From positions 1 through 49,925 of the forward strand of contig JADGAX010000012.1 of NCBI GenBank assembly GCA_015231795.1: 49,925 bases of DNA, given 5' to 3'. The translations under genes and the position numbers were made by a program. Below are positions 42,830 through 49,925 of this stretch, piece by piece. The first letter of the stretch is position 1, and each line of letters starts with the position of its first letter. Under the pieces are notes generated by a model, which saw nothing but the letters and a program-made list of their open reading frames with translations, was not told the DNA's origin and searched no databases. Source of the DNA: Alphaproteobacteria bacterium (GTDB lineage: Bacteria > Pseudomonadota > Alphaproteobacteria > Rhodospirillales > WMHbin7).

Positions 42830-43606
42830 GTGCTGGATTTTACAACCACCGTCGGACGCGTGATTTTGGCCTTCCTGATGGCGACGGGGCGGCTGGCCCT
42901 GTTTACCGTGAACGCGCTGTTCCATCTGTTTACCCCGCCTTTCTATCCGCGCCTGATCGTCAAGCAGATGGTCGATATCGGTTATTACTCGCTGCCGGTC
43001 GTGGGCCTGACCACTATTTTCTCGGGCATGGTGCTGGCCCTGCAAAGCTATACCGGTTTCGCCCGCTTCTCGGCCGAGGGCGCGGTGTCGACCGTGGTCG
43101 TGCTGTCGATGACCCGCGAATTGGGGCCGGTGCTGGCTGGTCTGATGGTGGCCGGGCGCATCGGCGCTTCCATGGCCGCCGAAATCGGCACCATGCGCGT
43201 CACCGAACAGATCGACGCCCTGGTCACGCTGTCGACCAATCCCATGAAATATCTGGTGGCGCCGCGCATTCTGGCGGGCCTGACCATGCTGCCGATTCTG
43301 GTGCTGGTGGGCGACATCATCGGTGTCTTCGGCGGCTATGTGATCAGCATCTACAAGCTGGGCTTCAATCCGGCCACCTATCTGACCAAGACCTACGACT
43401 ATCTTGAATTCATGGACGTGTTCTCAGGCCTCGTGAAGGCCGCCGTCTTCGGATTCATCATCGCGCTGATGGGCTGTTACAACGGCTACAATTCCAAGGG
43501 CGGCGCGCAAGGCGTGGGTGCGGCCACCACCAACGCCGTCGTTTCGGCCAGCATCCTGATCTTGATCTTCAACTACGTCATCACCGAACTGTTCTTTGCC
43601 AGATGA
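42830..43606 (+). CDS. mlaE: MlaE-type ABC transporter permease
   Basis: The 258-residue inner-membrane protein is the permease of an Mla/Mce-type system that moves phospholipids between membranes. Typical segments are ALQSYTGFARFSAEGAVSTVVVLSMTRELGPVLAGLMVAGR and AAEIGTMRVTEQIDALVTL. Five or six transmembrane segments are expected. The start is a GTG nine bases after the alr stop. Its end overlaps the ATPase gene by four bases. The MlaD substrate-binding partner is not in this window. Confidence 0.92.
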   Translation: MLDFTTTVGRVILAFLMATGRLALFTVNALFHLFTPPFYPRLIVKQMVDIGYYSLPVVGLTTIFSGMVLALQSYTGFARFSAEGAVSTVVVLSMTRELGPVLAGLMVAGRIGASMAAEIGTMRVTEQIDALVTLSTNPMKYLVAPRILAGLTMLPILVLVGDIIGVFGGYVISIYKLGFNPATYLTKTYDYLEFMDVFSGLVKAAVFGFIIALMGCYNGYNSKGGAQGVGAATTNAVVSASILILIFNYVITELFFAR

Positions 43607-44382
43607 GCACATCGCCCGAACCAAAAATCCAGTTGATGGATGTCCATAAGCGTTTCGGCCACAAGGTGGTGCTGGATGGTCTGAATCTGACCGTCGGCAA
43701 GGGCGAATCGGTGGTGGTGATCGGCGGCTCGGGAACCGGCAAGTCGGTCATGCTGAAATCGGTGCTGGGTCTGCTGACGCCCGAGAAGGGCAGCATCAAG
43801 GTCGATGGCGAGGAAGTGATCGGCCTGGGCCTGTCCGACCGCGAACGCGTGATGAAGAAGTTCGGCATGCTGTTTCAGGGCGGCGCTCTGTTCGACAGCT
43901 TGAAAGTGTGGGAAAACGTGGCCTTCGGCTTGATCCAGGGCCTTAAGATGGATCGGGCCAAAGCCCGCGACATCGCCTTCGAAAAGCTGGCTCAGGTGGG
44001 TTTGACAGCCGAGGTGGGCGAATTGGGGCCTGCCGAACTGTCGGGCGGCATGCAAAAGCGCGTGGGTCTGGCCCGCGCCATCGCCGCCAGCCCGGAAATC
44101 ATTTTCTTCGACGAACCCACGACCGGCCTTGATCCGATCATGGCCGACGTCATCAACAACCTGATCGTGAAATGCGTGAAGGAATTGGGCGCTTCGGCGC
44201 TGTCGATCACGCACGACATGGCTTCGGCGCGCAAGATCGCGGATCGCATCGCCATGATCTACAAGGGCAAGATCATCTGGGACGGCCCGGTGGCCGACAT
44301 CGACAAGGCCGAAAACCCCTATGTCGACCAATTCATCCACGGCCGGGCGGAAGGCCCGATCAAGATGGAAGTGAAGGTCTGA
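43603..44382 (+). CDS. mlaF: MlaF-type ABC transporter ATPase
   Basis: The 259-residue ATPase energises the MlaE permease. It has Walker A GGSGTGKSVMLKS, the Q-loop region GMLFQGGALFDSL, signature ELSGGMQKRVGLARAIA, and Walker B IIFFDEPTTGLDP. The phrase LFQGGALFDSLKVWENV is characteristic of the MlaF subgroup. It begins in an ATGA overlap with mlaE and is followed seven bases later by radA. Confidence 0.94.
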   Translation: MSTSPEPKIQLMDVHKRFGHKVVLDGLNLTVGKGESVVVIGGSGTGKSVMLKSVLGLLTPEKGSIKVDGEEVIGLGLSDRERVMKKFGMLFQGGALFDSLKVWENVAFGLIQGLKMDRAKARDIAFEKLAQVGLTAEVGELGPAELSGGMQKRVGLARAIAASPEIIFFDEPTTGLDPIMADVINNLIVKCVKELGASALSITHDMASARKIADRIAMIYKGKIIWDGPVADIDKAENPYVDQFIHGRAEGPIKMEVKV

Positions 44383-44389
44383 GCGCTCG

Positions 44390-45763
44390 ATGGCCAAGGA
44401 CACCTCCCGCTTCGTCTGCCAGGAATGCGGGGCGATCACTTCGAAATGGGCGGGCAAGTGCGAAACCTGCGGCGCTTGGAATTCCATCCTTGAGGAAAAA
44501 GCCGAAGCGGCGGTGCCCAAGGGCATCACCGCCAAGGGCGGCAAGCGCATCGATTTCGTTGACCTTGAAGGCGCGCCCGAAAATTTCGCCAGACGCCTGA
44601 CCGGCATTCACGAGTTGGACCGCGTGGCGGGCGGCGGGTTGGTTCCCGGCTCGGCCCTGCTGGTGGGCGGCGATCCCGGCATCGGCAAATCGACCTTGTT
44701 GTTGCAGGCGGTGGCGCGCTTGGCCATGGGCGGCGCAACTTGCGCCTATATTTCGGGCGAGGAGGCCGTCGATCAGGTGCGGCTGCGCGCGCAGCGCCTG
44801 GGGCTTGAAAAGGCCAAGGTGCAATTGGCCTCGGCGACCAGCGTGCGCGACATCCTGGCCAGTTTGGATCAGGCTTCGACCCCTGACGTGGTGGTGATCG
44901 ATTCCATCCAAACCGTGTACCTGGATACGCTCGATTCAGCGCCCGGCACGGTCTCGCAGGTGCGTTCGGCGGCGGCCGAACTGATCCGTCTGGCCAAGCG
45001 CAGGGGCTTCGTGCTGTTCCTGGTCGGCCATGTCACCAAGGAAGGCCAGTTGGCCGGGCCGCGCGTGCTGGAACATATGGTCGATACGGTTCTGTATTTC
45101 GAAGGCGAGCGCGGCCATCCCTATCGCATCTTGCGCGCCGTCAAGAACCGATTCGGCGCCACCGACGAGATAGGCGTTTTTGAAATGACCGACAAGGGCT
45201 TGATGGAAGTCGAGAATCCATCGGCCTTGTTCCTGGCCGAGCGCAGGGGCAACGTAAGCGGCAGCTGCGTCTTTGCGGGCGTCGAGGGAACAAGGCCCAT
45301 GCTGGTCGAGATTCAGGCCCTGGTGGCGCCTTCCGGCCAGGGCACGCCCAGGCGCGCCGTGGTGGGATGGGACAGCGGTCGCTTGTCGATGATGCTGGCG
45401 GTTCTGGATGCAAGGTGCGGCATGTCCTTGTCGGGCAACGATGTTTACTTGAACGTGGCGGGCGGCTTGAAAATCACCGAGCCGGCAGCCGATCTGGCCT
45501 GCGCCGCAGCTCTTTTGTCCTCCGCCACCGACCGGCCGGTGCCAGCCGATCTGGTGGTGTTCGGAGAGGTGGGGTTGTCGGGCGAGGTTCGCCCCGTCGG
45601 CCAGGACGAGGCCCGCTTGAAGGAGGCCGCCAAGCTGGGCTTTGGCGCCGCCCTGATCCCCAGGCGACGGCGCAAGGCGCCGGGTGGCGTTCAGGGCATT
45701 TCGCCCCGGGAAATCGGCCATCTGGAAGATCTGGTCGCCTTGTTTCGCGAGGACAAGCCATGA
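44390..45763 (+). CDS. radA: DNA repair protein RadA
   Basis: RadA is a RecA-related ATPase that promotes branch migration during recombination. The 457-residue protein has the four-cysteine zinc finger CQECG and CETCG near the N-terminus, Walker A GGDPGIGKSTLLLQ, the RadA-specific KNRFGATDEIGVFEM, and a C-terminal Lon-like domain (GEVGLSGEVRPV). The ATG lies seven bases after the mlaF stop. It overlaps cvpA by four bases. Confidence 0.96.
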   Translation: MAKDTSRFVCQECGAITSKWAGKCETCGAWNSILEEKAEAAVPKGITAKGGKRIDFVDLEGAPENFARRLTGIHELDRVAGGGLVPGSALLVGGDPGIGKSTLLLQAVARLAMGGATCAYISGEEAVDQVRLRAQRLGLEKAKVQLASATSVRDILASLDQASTPDVVVIDSIQTVYLDTLDSAPGTVSQVRSAAAELIRLAKRRGFVLFLVGHVTKEGQLAGPRVLEHMVDTVLYFEGERGHPYRILRAVKNRFGATDEIGVFEMTDKGLMEVENPSALFLAERRGNVSGSCVFAGVEGTRPMLVEIQALVAPSGQGTPRRAVVGWDSGRLSMMLAVLDARCGMSLSGNDVYLNVAGGLKITEPAADLACAAALLSSATDRPVPADLVVFGEVGLSGEVRPVGQDEARLKEAAKLGFGAALIPRRRRKAPGGVQGISPREIGHLEDLVALFREDKP

Positions 45764-46422
45764 ACGGCATTCAGGCTTTGGATGCGGTGGTGCTGATCGT
45801 GCTGGCGGTCTCGGGCGTCTTTGCCTTCATGCGCGGATTCGTGCACGAACTTTTGTCGCTGGGCGGTTGGGCAGGGGCCATTTTTACGGCCATGTACGGG
45901 CTTCCCCATCTTCGCCCCATCGCGCGCGATTGGATCAGCCTGTCCTGGCTGGCCGATTTGGCGGCGGGCGGGGCGCTGTTCCTGGCCGCTCTGGTTCTTT
46001 TTTCCATGATCACCCATGCGATTTCGCGACGGGTGCGCGACAGCAATCTAGGCCTTCTGGACCGCACGCTGGGCTTCGGCTTCGGCCTGCTCAGGGGGGC
46101 AGCCATTGTTTGCCTAGCTTGGCTGGTTCTGGGCTGGCTGGTGGTTATCGATGACCAGCCCTCTTGGATTCGCGAGGCCAAGACACGACCTTTGCTGAAA
46201 ATGGGCGCCGAGATACTGGTTTCTTTAGTGCCGTCCGGTTTGGACGAGGCCGAGAAAAACGCCAAGGCGGCGGCCGCCAAAGCCCAGGAAGCGGCTGAAA
46301 GCAAAGAAATGCTGGACCAGTTGCTGAAGCCCGGCCCCAATGCGCCGCCCGAGCGCGCCAAGGGCGGCTATGACGCCAAGGATCGAAGCGAACTGGACCG
46401 ATTGATCAAATCCAAGCAATAA
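45760..46422 (+). CDS. cvpA: CvpA-family membrane protein
   Basis: The 220-residue protein has four hydrophobic segments in residues 5-135 and the CvpA features ALDAVVLIVLAVSGVFAFMRGFVHELLSL and GFGLLRGAAIVC. A charged helical tail rich in alanine and lysine follows. CvpA proteins are needed for colicin V production and for envelope stress resistance; the mechanism is unclear. Its place directly before purF is conserved in many proteobacteria. The ATG overlaps the radA stop. Confidence 0.92.
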   Translation: MNGIQALDAVVLIVLAVSGVFAFMRGFVHELLSLGGWAGAIFTAMYGLPHLRPIARDWISLSWLADLAAGGALFLAALVLFSMITHAISRRVRDSNLGLLDRTLGFGFGLLRGAAIVCLAWLVLGWLVVIDDQPSWIREAKTRPLLKMGAEILVSLVPSGLDEAEKNAKAAAAKAQEAAESKEMLDQLLKPGPNAPPERAKGGYDAKDRSELDRLIKSKQ

Positions 46423-46451
46423 TGCGTACCCCAGTCCCAGGAGTTGGAACC

Positions 46452-47900
46452 ATGTTCCCGGCAAGCGACCCCGACAAGATGCACGAGGAATGCGGCGTAT
46501 TCGGCATCTACGGCCATGCGAGTGCTGCCGCCCACGCGGCATTGGGCCTGCATGCGCTTCAGCATCGCGGCCAGGAGGCGGCGGGCATCGTCTCGTGCGA
46601 GGGCGAGCGTTTCTACACCCATCGCGGCCTGGGCGAGGTGGGCGAGAATTTCGCCGACCAGTCGGTGATCGGCACGCTTCTGGGTCATATGGCCATCGGC
46701 CATGTGCGCTATTCCACGGCGGGCGGCGCGCTGTTGCGCAACGTGCAGCCTTTCTTTGCCGAATTCGAGTTTGGCGGCCTGTCCATCGGTCACAACGGCA
46801 ACCTGACCAACGCCAACCTGCTGCGCCGCGAACTGGTCAAGCAGGGCTGCCTGTTCCAATCGACCTCGGATACCGAGGTGGTGGTGCATTTGATCGCCAG
46901 AAGCCAGTTCTCGACCGTCGAGGACCGCATGGTCGATGCCCTGAAGCAGGTGGAAGGCGCTTATTCCCTGGTGGCGCTGACCGAGAATTCGGTGATCGGC
47001 GTGCGCGACCCGCACGGTTTCCGCCCGCTGGTGCTGGGCCGTTTGGACCAAGCCTGGATTCTGGCGTCGGAAACCTGCGCGCTCGACATCATCGGCGCCG
47101 AATATGTGCGCGACGTCGAAGCGGGCGAGATGGTGATCTTAAGCGAGCAGGGCATCAAATCGCTGCGTCCCTTCAACAAGGCGCCCAAGCGCTTTTGCAT
47201 TTTCGAATACATCTATTTCGCCAGGCCCGATTCCGTGATCGAGGGCATCAGCGTCTATGACACCAGGAAGCGCATCGGGGCCGAATTGGCCCGCGAAAGC
47301 CATGTGCCCGCCGATGTCGTGATCCCGGTGCCCGATTCCGGCGTTCCCGCCGCCCTGGGCTACGCCCAGGAATCCGGCGTGCCGTTCGATCTGGGCATCA
47401 TCCGCAATCACTATGTCGGGCGCACCTTCATTGAACCCACCGACGGCATTCGCAATCTGGGCGTCAAGATGAAGCACAACGCCAATCGCGCCCGCATCGA
47501 AGGCAAGCGCGTGATTCTGGTCGACGATTCCATCGTGCGCGGCACCACTTCGATCAAGATCGTCAATATGGTCAGGGCGGCTGGTGCCAAGGAAGTGCAT
47601 ATGCGTATTTCAAGCCCGCCCACCGTGAATTCATGCTTCTTCGGTATCGATACGCCCGAGCGTGAGAAGCTGATGGCGGCGCGCATGAACCTCGAGGAAA
47701 TGGCGCGCCATATCGGGGTCGACAGCTTGGCTTTCATCTCGATCGACGGCCTTTACCGCGCCGTGGGGGCGGGACCGCGCGACGGCGAGAATCGCTCGTT
47801 CTGCGACGCCTGTTTCACCAGCGACTATCCGGTGCCTTTGACCGATCAAAACGGCGGCGAGGCGGCGCGCCAATATACGCTGCTTTCCGAGACAAGGTGA
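46452..47900 (+). CDS. purF: Amidophosphoribosyltransferase
   Basis: PurF commits PRPP and glutamine to purine synthesis. The 482-residue protein starts MFPASDPDKMHEECGVFGIYG, so the nucleophile cysteine is exposed after removal of a 13-residue propeptide. RHRGQEAAGI-type glutaminase sequence (LQHRGQEAAGIVS) follows. The PRPP site is VILVDDSIVRGTTS, and PVPDSGVPAALGY is also typical. CAGGAG about eight bases before this ATG supports it over a start ten codons upstream at the cvpA stop. It touches the next gene by one base. Confidence 0.96.
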   Translation: MFPASDPDKMHEECGVFGIYGHASAAAHAALGLHALQHRGQEAAGIVSCEGERFYTHRGLGEVGENFADQSVIGTLLGHMAIGHVRYSTAGGALLRNVQPFFAEFEFGGLSIGHNGNLTNANLLRRELVKQGCLFQSTSDTEVVVHLIARSQFSTVEDRMVDALKQVEGAYSLVALTENSVIGVRDPHGFRPLVLGRLDQAWILASETCALDIIGAEYVRDVEAGEMVILSEQGIKSLRPFNKAPKRFCIFEYIYFARPDSVIEGISVYDTRKRIGAELARESHVPADVVIPVPDSGVPAALGYAQESGVPFDLGIIRNHYVGRTFIEPTDGIRNLGVKMKHNANRARIEGKRVILVDDSIVRGTTSIKIVNMVRAAGAKEVHMRISSPPTVNSCFFGIDTPEREKLMAARMNLEEMARHIGVDSLAFISIDGLYRAVGAGPRDGENRSFCDACFTSDYPVPLTDQNGGEAARQYTLLSETR

Positions 47901-48622
47901 TGGCGGGCAGGCTTCAGGGCCGCATCGCCCTGGTCACCGGGGCGTCGCGGGGGATCGGGCGCGCCGTGGCTTTGCGCTATGCGAAGGAAGGGGCGACGGT
48001 GATCGCCCTGGCCCGCACCCAGGGCGCGCTAGAGGAACTTGACGACGAGATCAAGCAACTGACCGGCCAGAACGCCGTTCTGGTGCCGATGGACTTGCGC
48101 GACGGCGACAAGATCGATCAGGTGGGGGCGGCGCTGTTCGAACGTTTCAAGCGCCTGGACGTGCTGGCGGGCATTGCGGGAGCTTTGGGCATGCTGGCCC
48201 CGGTGGGCCATATCGGCCTTAAGGAATGGGCCGAACCCATGGACGTGAACCTGACCGCCAATTGGCGTCTGATCCGCGCCATGGACCCGCTGTTGCGCAT
48301 GTCGGACGCCGGGCGCGCCCTGTTCGTAACCTCGGGCGTTACCAAGGGCGTCTTTCCTTTTTACGCCGCCTATGCCGCTTCGAATGCGGGGTTGGAGCAG
48401 ATGGTGCGCATCTATGCCGCCGAAGTGGGCGACATCACCAAGGTGCGGGCCAATCTGGTCGATCCCGGCATCGTGCGCACCCGCATGCGGGCCACCGCCT
48501 TTCCCGGCGAGGACCCAATGCAACATCCTGCGCCCGAGGAAATCACCGATGTTTTCGTCGATCTGGCCGAGGTCGCGTGCGACAGGTCGGGCGAGATCGT
48601 ACGGGCAGGCGTTAGGCCTTAA
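47900..48622 (+). CDS. Short-chain dehydrogenase relative lacking the catalytic lysine
   Basis: The 240-residue protein has an SDR Rossmann fold with the cofactor motif TGASRGIGRAVALRYA, and VNLTANW matching the NNAG/N-site region. The catalytic tyrosine is in YAASNAG, but the YxxxK lysine is replaced by asparagine (codon AAT, about residue 162). The serine is probably that in FVTSG. Without the lysine, oxidoreductase activity may be lost or altered. The ATG is part of TGATG with the purF stop (GTG three bases earlier is possible). The substrate is unknown. Confidence 0.88.
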   Translation: MAGRLQGRIALVTGASRGIGRAVALRYAKEGATVIALARTQGALEELDDEIKQLTGQNAVLVPMDLRDGDKIDQVGAALFERFKRLDVLAGIAGALGMLAPVGHIGLKEWAEPMDVNLTANWRLIRAMDPLLRMSDAGRALFVTSGVTKGVFPFYAAYAASNAGLEQMVRIYAAEVGDITKVRANLVDPGIVRTRMRATAFPGEDPMQHPAPEEITDVFVDLAEVACDRSGEIVRAGVRP

Positions 48623-48665
48623 TTCCCCGCACGAGAGATACGGCATCGTCATTAGAAAATGATCC

Positions 48666-48698
48666 TTGACGAACCGCTAGTAATGGTATATTAACCAT
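48666..48698 (+). promoter_or_regulatory. Strong promoter with an ATGGT-N6-ACCAT motif, no clear gene
   Basis: TTGACG at 48666-48671 and TATTAA at 48689-48694 with a 17-base spacer. ATGGTATATTAACCAT at 48683-48698 covers the -10 box and resembles the toxin-antitoxin operator ATGGTAAATTTACCAT. Downstream are a 9-codon ATG frame (48739-48765, after AGGAAGG) and an AAAGGAGA-ATG at 48782 that reads antisense into the next gene. Confidence 0.45.
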
Positions 48699-48805
48699 CC
48701 TATTACCGCCCTTATTGCGCCCAGGAAGGATCGCCGTCATGAAGCGAAGCCGCCTTTTTTGTTGACCAAAGGAGAACGACGATGAAGCCACGGACAACGC
48801 CGACG

Positions 48806-49498
48806 TCATTTGCCAGGCCAGGGCGGATAGGTTGGCTCAAAATCGTGGCCGACGCTCTGATATTTGGAAACCGATCCCCAGTTCTGGCCGAGCGGATAGT
48901 CTGGACTGGCCTTGGCTTCCGGCAGGTTGGGGTTGCACGGTTTGTAATTGTCCCAACGTTCGCGCAGCTTGTCTGGCGGCAATTGCCAGTCATCCTCGCC
49001 CAAGTCGTAGGGGTCACGCTTCTTGTCCCATTTGGGCGAGAAGTAGAACCCGCATTCAGGAACCCACATAAATCCTTCGCTGGCAATTGCGGGCGGACGA
49101 TCCGGGGTGTTCTTTCGAAAGGAGGGCGCATGGAAAAACATGAATTTATATCGCGTAAATTCTTCTCCGGGCGTTTCAAAATGGTGGTCCTTCACAAAAA
49201 GCAAAACGAAGTTTCTGCCCGTGCCGACGATCCTGTAAAAGCCCTCGGCGGGATAGTTGTTGCCGTAGGTGATGCGGCCATCAGCGTGAAGGATCATGTA
49301 GTTGATGGCATGGTAGTTCTGCATGAAGGTCGGATACCATTTGCCTAGAAAGAATTTCATTCCCTGATTTTCGGGAATGAGAGGCCAGTGGGTGTCATAG
49401 GGCAGCCGCATCTCCTGGTCCTGGCACCATCCCCTGATGGGGTGGAGCGCCAAAGCAACCAAGGCCGCCCATAAACAGCAACGCAACGCGTATCTCAC
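48806..49498 (-). CDS. Exported protein of unknown function
   Basis: I do not recognise this family. The GTG chosen gives (M)RYALRCCLWAALVALALHPIRGW followed by CQDQ, a signal peptide, and has GGGAGGGAGATGAC directly upstream, a strong ribosome-binding site. The 205-residue mature part is rich in aromatic residues (KFFLGKWYPTFMQNYHAINYM, with tyrosine, tryptophan and phenylalanine throughout) and has cysteines in PECGF and YKPCNP that may pair. It looks like a compact secreted domain of about 200 residues. Base composition is lower in GC than the neighbouring operon, suggesting acquisition. A second unrecognised gene lies just upstream on the same strand. Confidence 0.6.
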   Translation of the reverse strand: MRYALRCCLWAALVALALHPIRGWCQDQEMRLPYDTHWPLIPENQGMKFFLGKWYPTFMQNYHAINYMILHADGRITYGNNYPAEGFYRIVGTGRNFVLLFVKDHHFETPGEEFTRYKFMFFHAPSFRKNTPDRPPAIASEGFMWVPECGFYFSPKWDKKRDPYDLGEDDWQLPPDKLRERWDNYKPCNPNLPEAKASPDYPLGQNWGSVSKYQSVGHDFEPTYPPWPGK

Positions 49499-49569
49499 GT
49501 CATCTCCCTCCCGGCTTTGGCGGGAACGGCGTTGTTTGAAACCGCTTGAAGGAAAGACGATCAATCGCG

Positions 49570-49925
49570 CTACCGTAATTCGGAATAAAATTTCCAGCCC
49601 CAATTAGAAGCTGGTTTGTTCGGAAAGTACTTCGCCAGCTCATTCGGATCATCATGCTTTACAACCGGATTGCATTTTTTGTTGCTGTGCCAGAAGGCCA
49701 AGAGTTCGTTCTTACTCATGTTCCAGTGTTCTTCGCGGGTTTGGTTTCCATCCACGCCATCGCCGACCGGCTCGACAAAATTGTCAAGGCAATAGAAGAA
49801 ATGCATGGCGAGCGGACGGTAATCAGGCGGCAGCTTGTCGCGGGTTCCAACGATTTCGGAAACACTGCCCGCCAAGATGACGAAACTGTAGCGGATGTCG
49901 GATATTTTATCGTCGGGATATGTGT
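49570..49925 (-). CDS. Unrecognised gene, cut by the window edge
   Basis: The minus-strand frame is open from the window edge to a TAG at 49570, giving at least 117 residues; the start lies outside. The visible part contains YSFVILAGSVSEIVG, HFFYCLDNFVEPVGDG, MSKNELLAFWHSNKKC and ends KFYSELR. It is soluble, with two cysteines, and shows no family I know. FYCLDNF and the single C-terminal HSNKKC suggest a small structured protein. It may be co-transcribed with the exported protein 72 bases downstream. Confidence 0.55.
   Translation of the reverse strand, partial: TYPDDKISDIRYSFVILAGSVSEIVGTRDKLPPDYRPLAMHFFYCLDNFVEPVGDGVDGNQTREEHWNMSKNELLAFWHSNKKCNPVVKHDDPNELAKYFPNKPASNWGWKFYSELR

Noticed and set aside
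48782-49348. A 188-codon plus-strand frame with a strong ribosome-binding site
   Set aside because: Its composition looks like an antisense shadow and it has no recognisable domain. The minus-strand protein has a signal peptide and ribosome-binding site. Only the upstream signals are reported.

Overview
The window is GC-rich, densely packed chromosomal DNA from an alphaproteobacterium, most likely of the Rhodospirillales. This placement is inferred from gene content and order: a zeta-type F1-ATPase inhibitor (DUF1476), a run of rpsF-rpsR-rplI, dnaB, alr, an MlaE/MlaF pair, radA, cvpA and purF, a Flp pilin beside a CpaA peptidase, and dispersed palindromic repeats that encode peptides such as MAGLVPAIHA. 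No species can be named from the sequence alone. I saw no rRNA, tRNA, CRISPR array, transposase or phage structural gene.

Layout. 0.1-6.4 kb: prs on the minus strand, then msrP-msrQ (periplasmic methionine sulfoxide repair), a lipoprotein S41 protease, rpmG, nadK and an AbrB-type membrane protein. 6.4-11.1 kb: a minus-strand operon of four overlapping genes (class I amidotransferase, pseudouridine synthase, rsmD, DinG-type helicase). 11.2-13.2 kb: tadA, a small exported protein, an AhpD-like protein and a methyltransferase. 13.2-17.7 kb: an FkbM methyltransferase gene broken by one frameshift, purD, xseA and an M23 peptidase whose 5' end carries a dispersed repeat. 17.6-22.5 kb: two large divergent glycosyltransferases, one with two GT domains and one TPR/OGT-like. 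22.6-25.8 kb: an accessory island with a Tat-exported protein carrying two Hint (hedgehog/intein) domains and riddled with in-frame palindromic repeats, then a RelE/HigB-like toxin and XRE antitoxin cassette bounded by copies of the Hint gene's 3' end, then a nucleotidyltransferase stub. 25.8-34.2 kb: an alpha/beta hydrolase, two LPS-type glycosyltransferases, a diguanylate cyclase, an NRDE protein, a four-gene cassette (ATPase zeta inhibitor, YchJ-like, YkgJ-like, YchJ-like) and purB. 34.3-37.3 kb: a Crp-family regulator, flp, cpaA and a DUF2029 membrane glycosyltransferase. 37.3-48.6 kb: the conserved rpsF-to-purF block, with an HD-GYP phosphodiesterase on the opposite strand and a short-chain dehydrogenase relative at the end. 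48.6-49.9 kb: two unrecognised minus-strand genes, the second running off the window.

How the genes work together. Most of the window is housekeeping: purines (prs, purD, purB, purF), ribosome and translation (rpmG, rpsF, rpsR, rplI, tadA, rsmD, the pseudouridine synthase), DNA replication and repair (dnaB, radA, xseA, the helicase), cell envelope (alr, MlaEF, M23, LPS transferases) and c-di-GMP turnover (one GGDEF and one HD-GYP protein). The unusual biology is concentrated at 22.6-25.8 kb. There the Hint modules, a nine-G tract that decides whether one or two Hint domains are translated, in-frame repeat insertions, and a toxin-antitoxin cassette with a near-leaderless promoter lie within about 3 kb.
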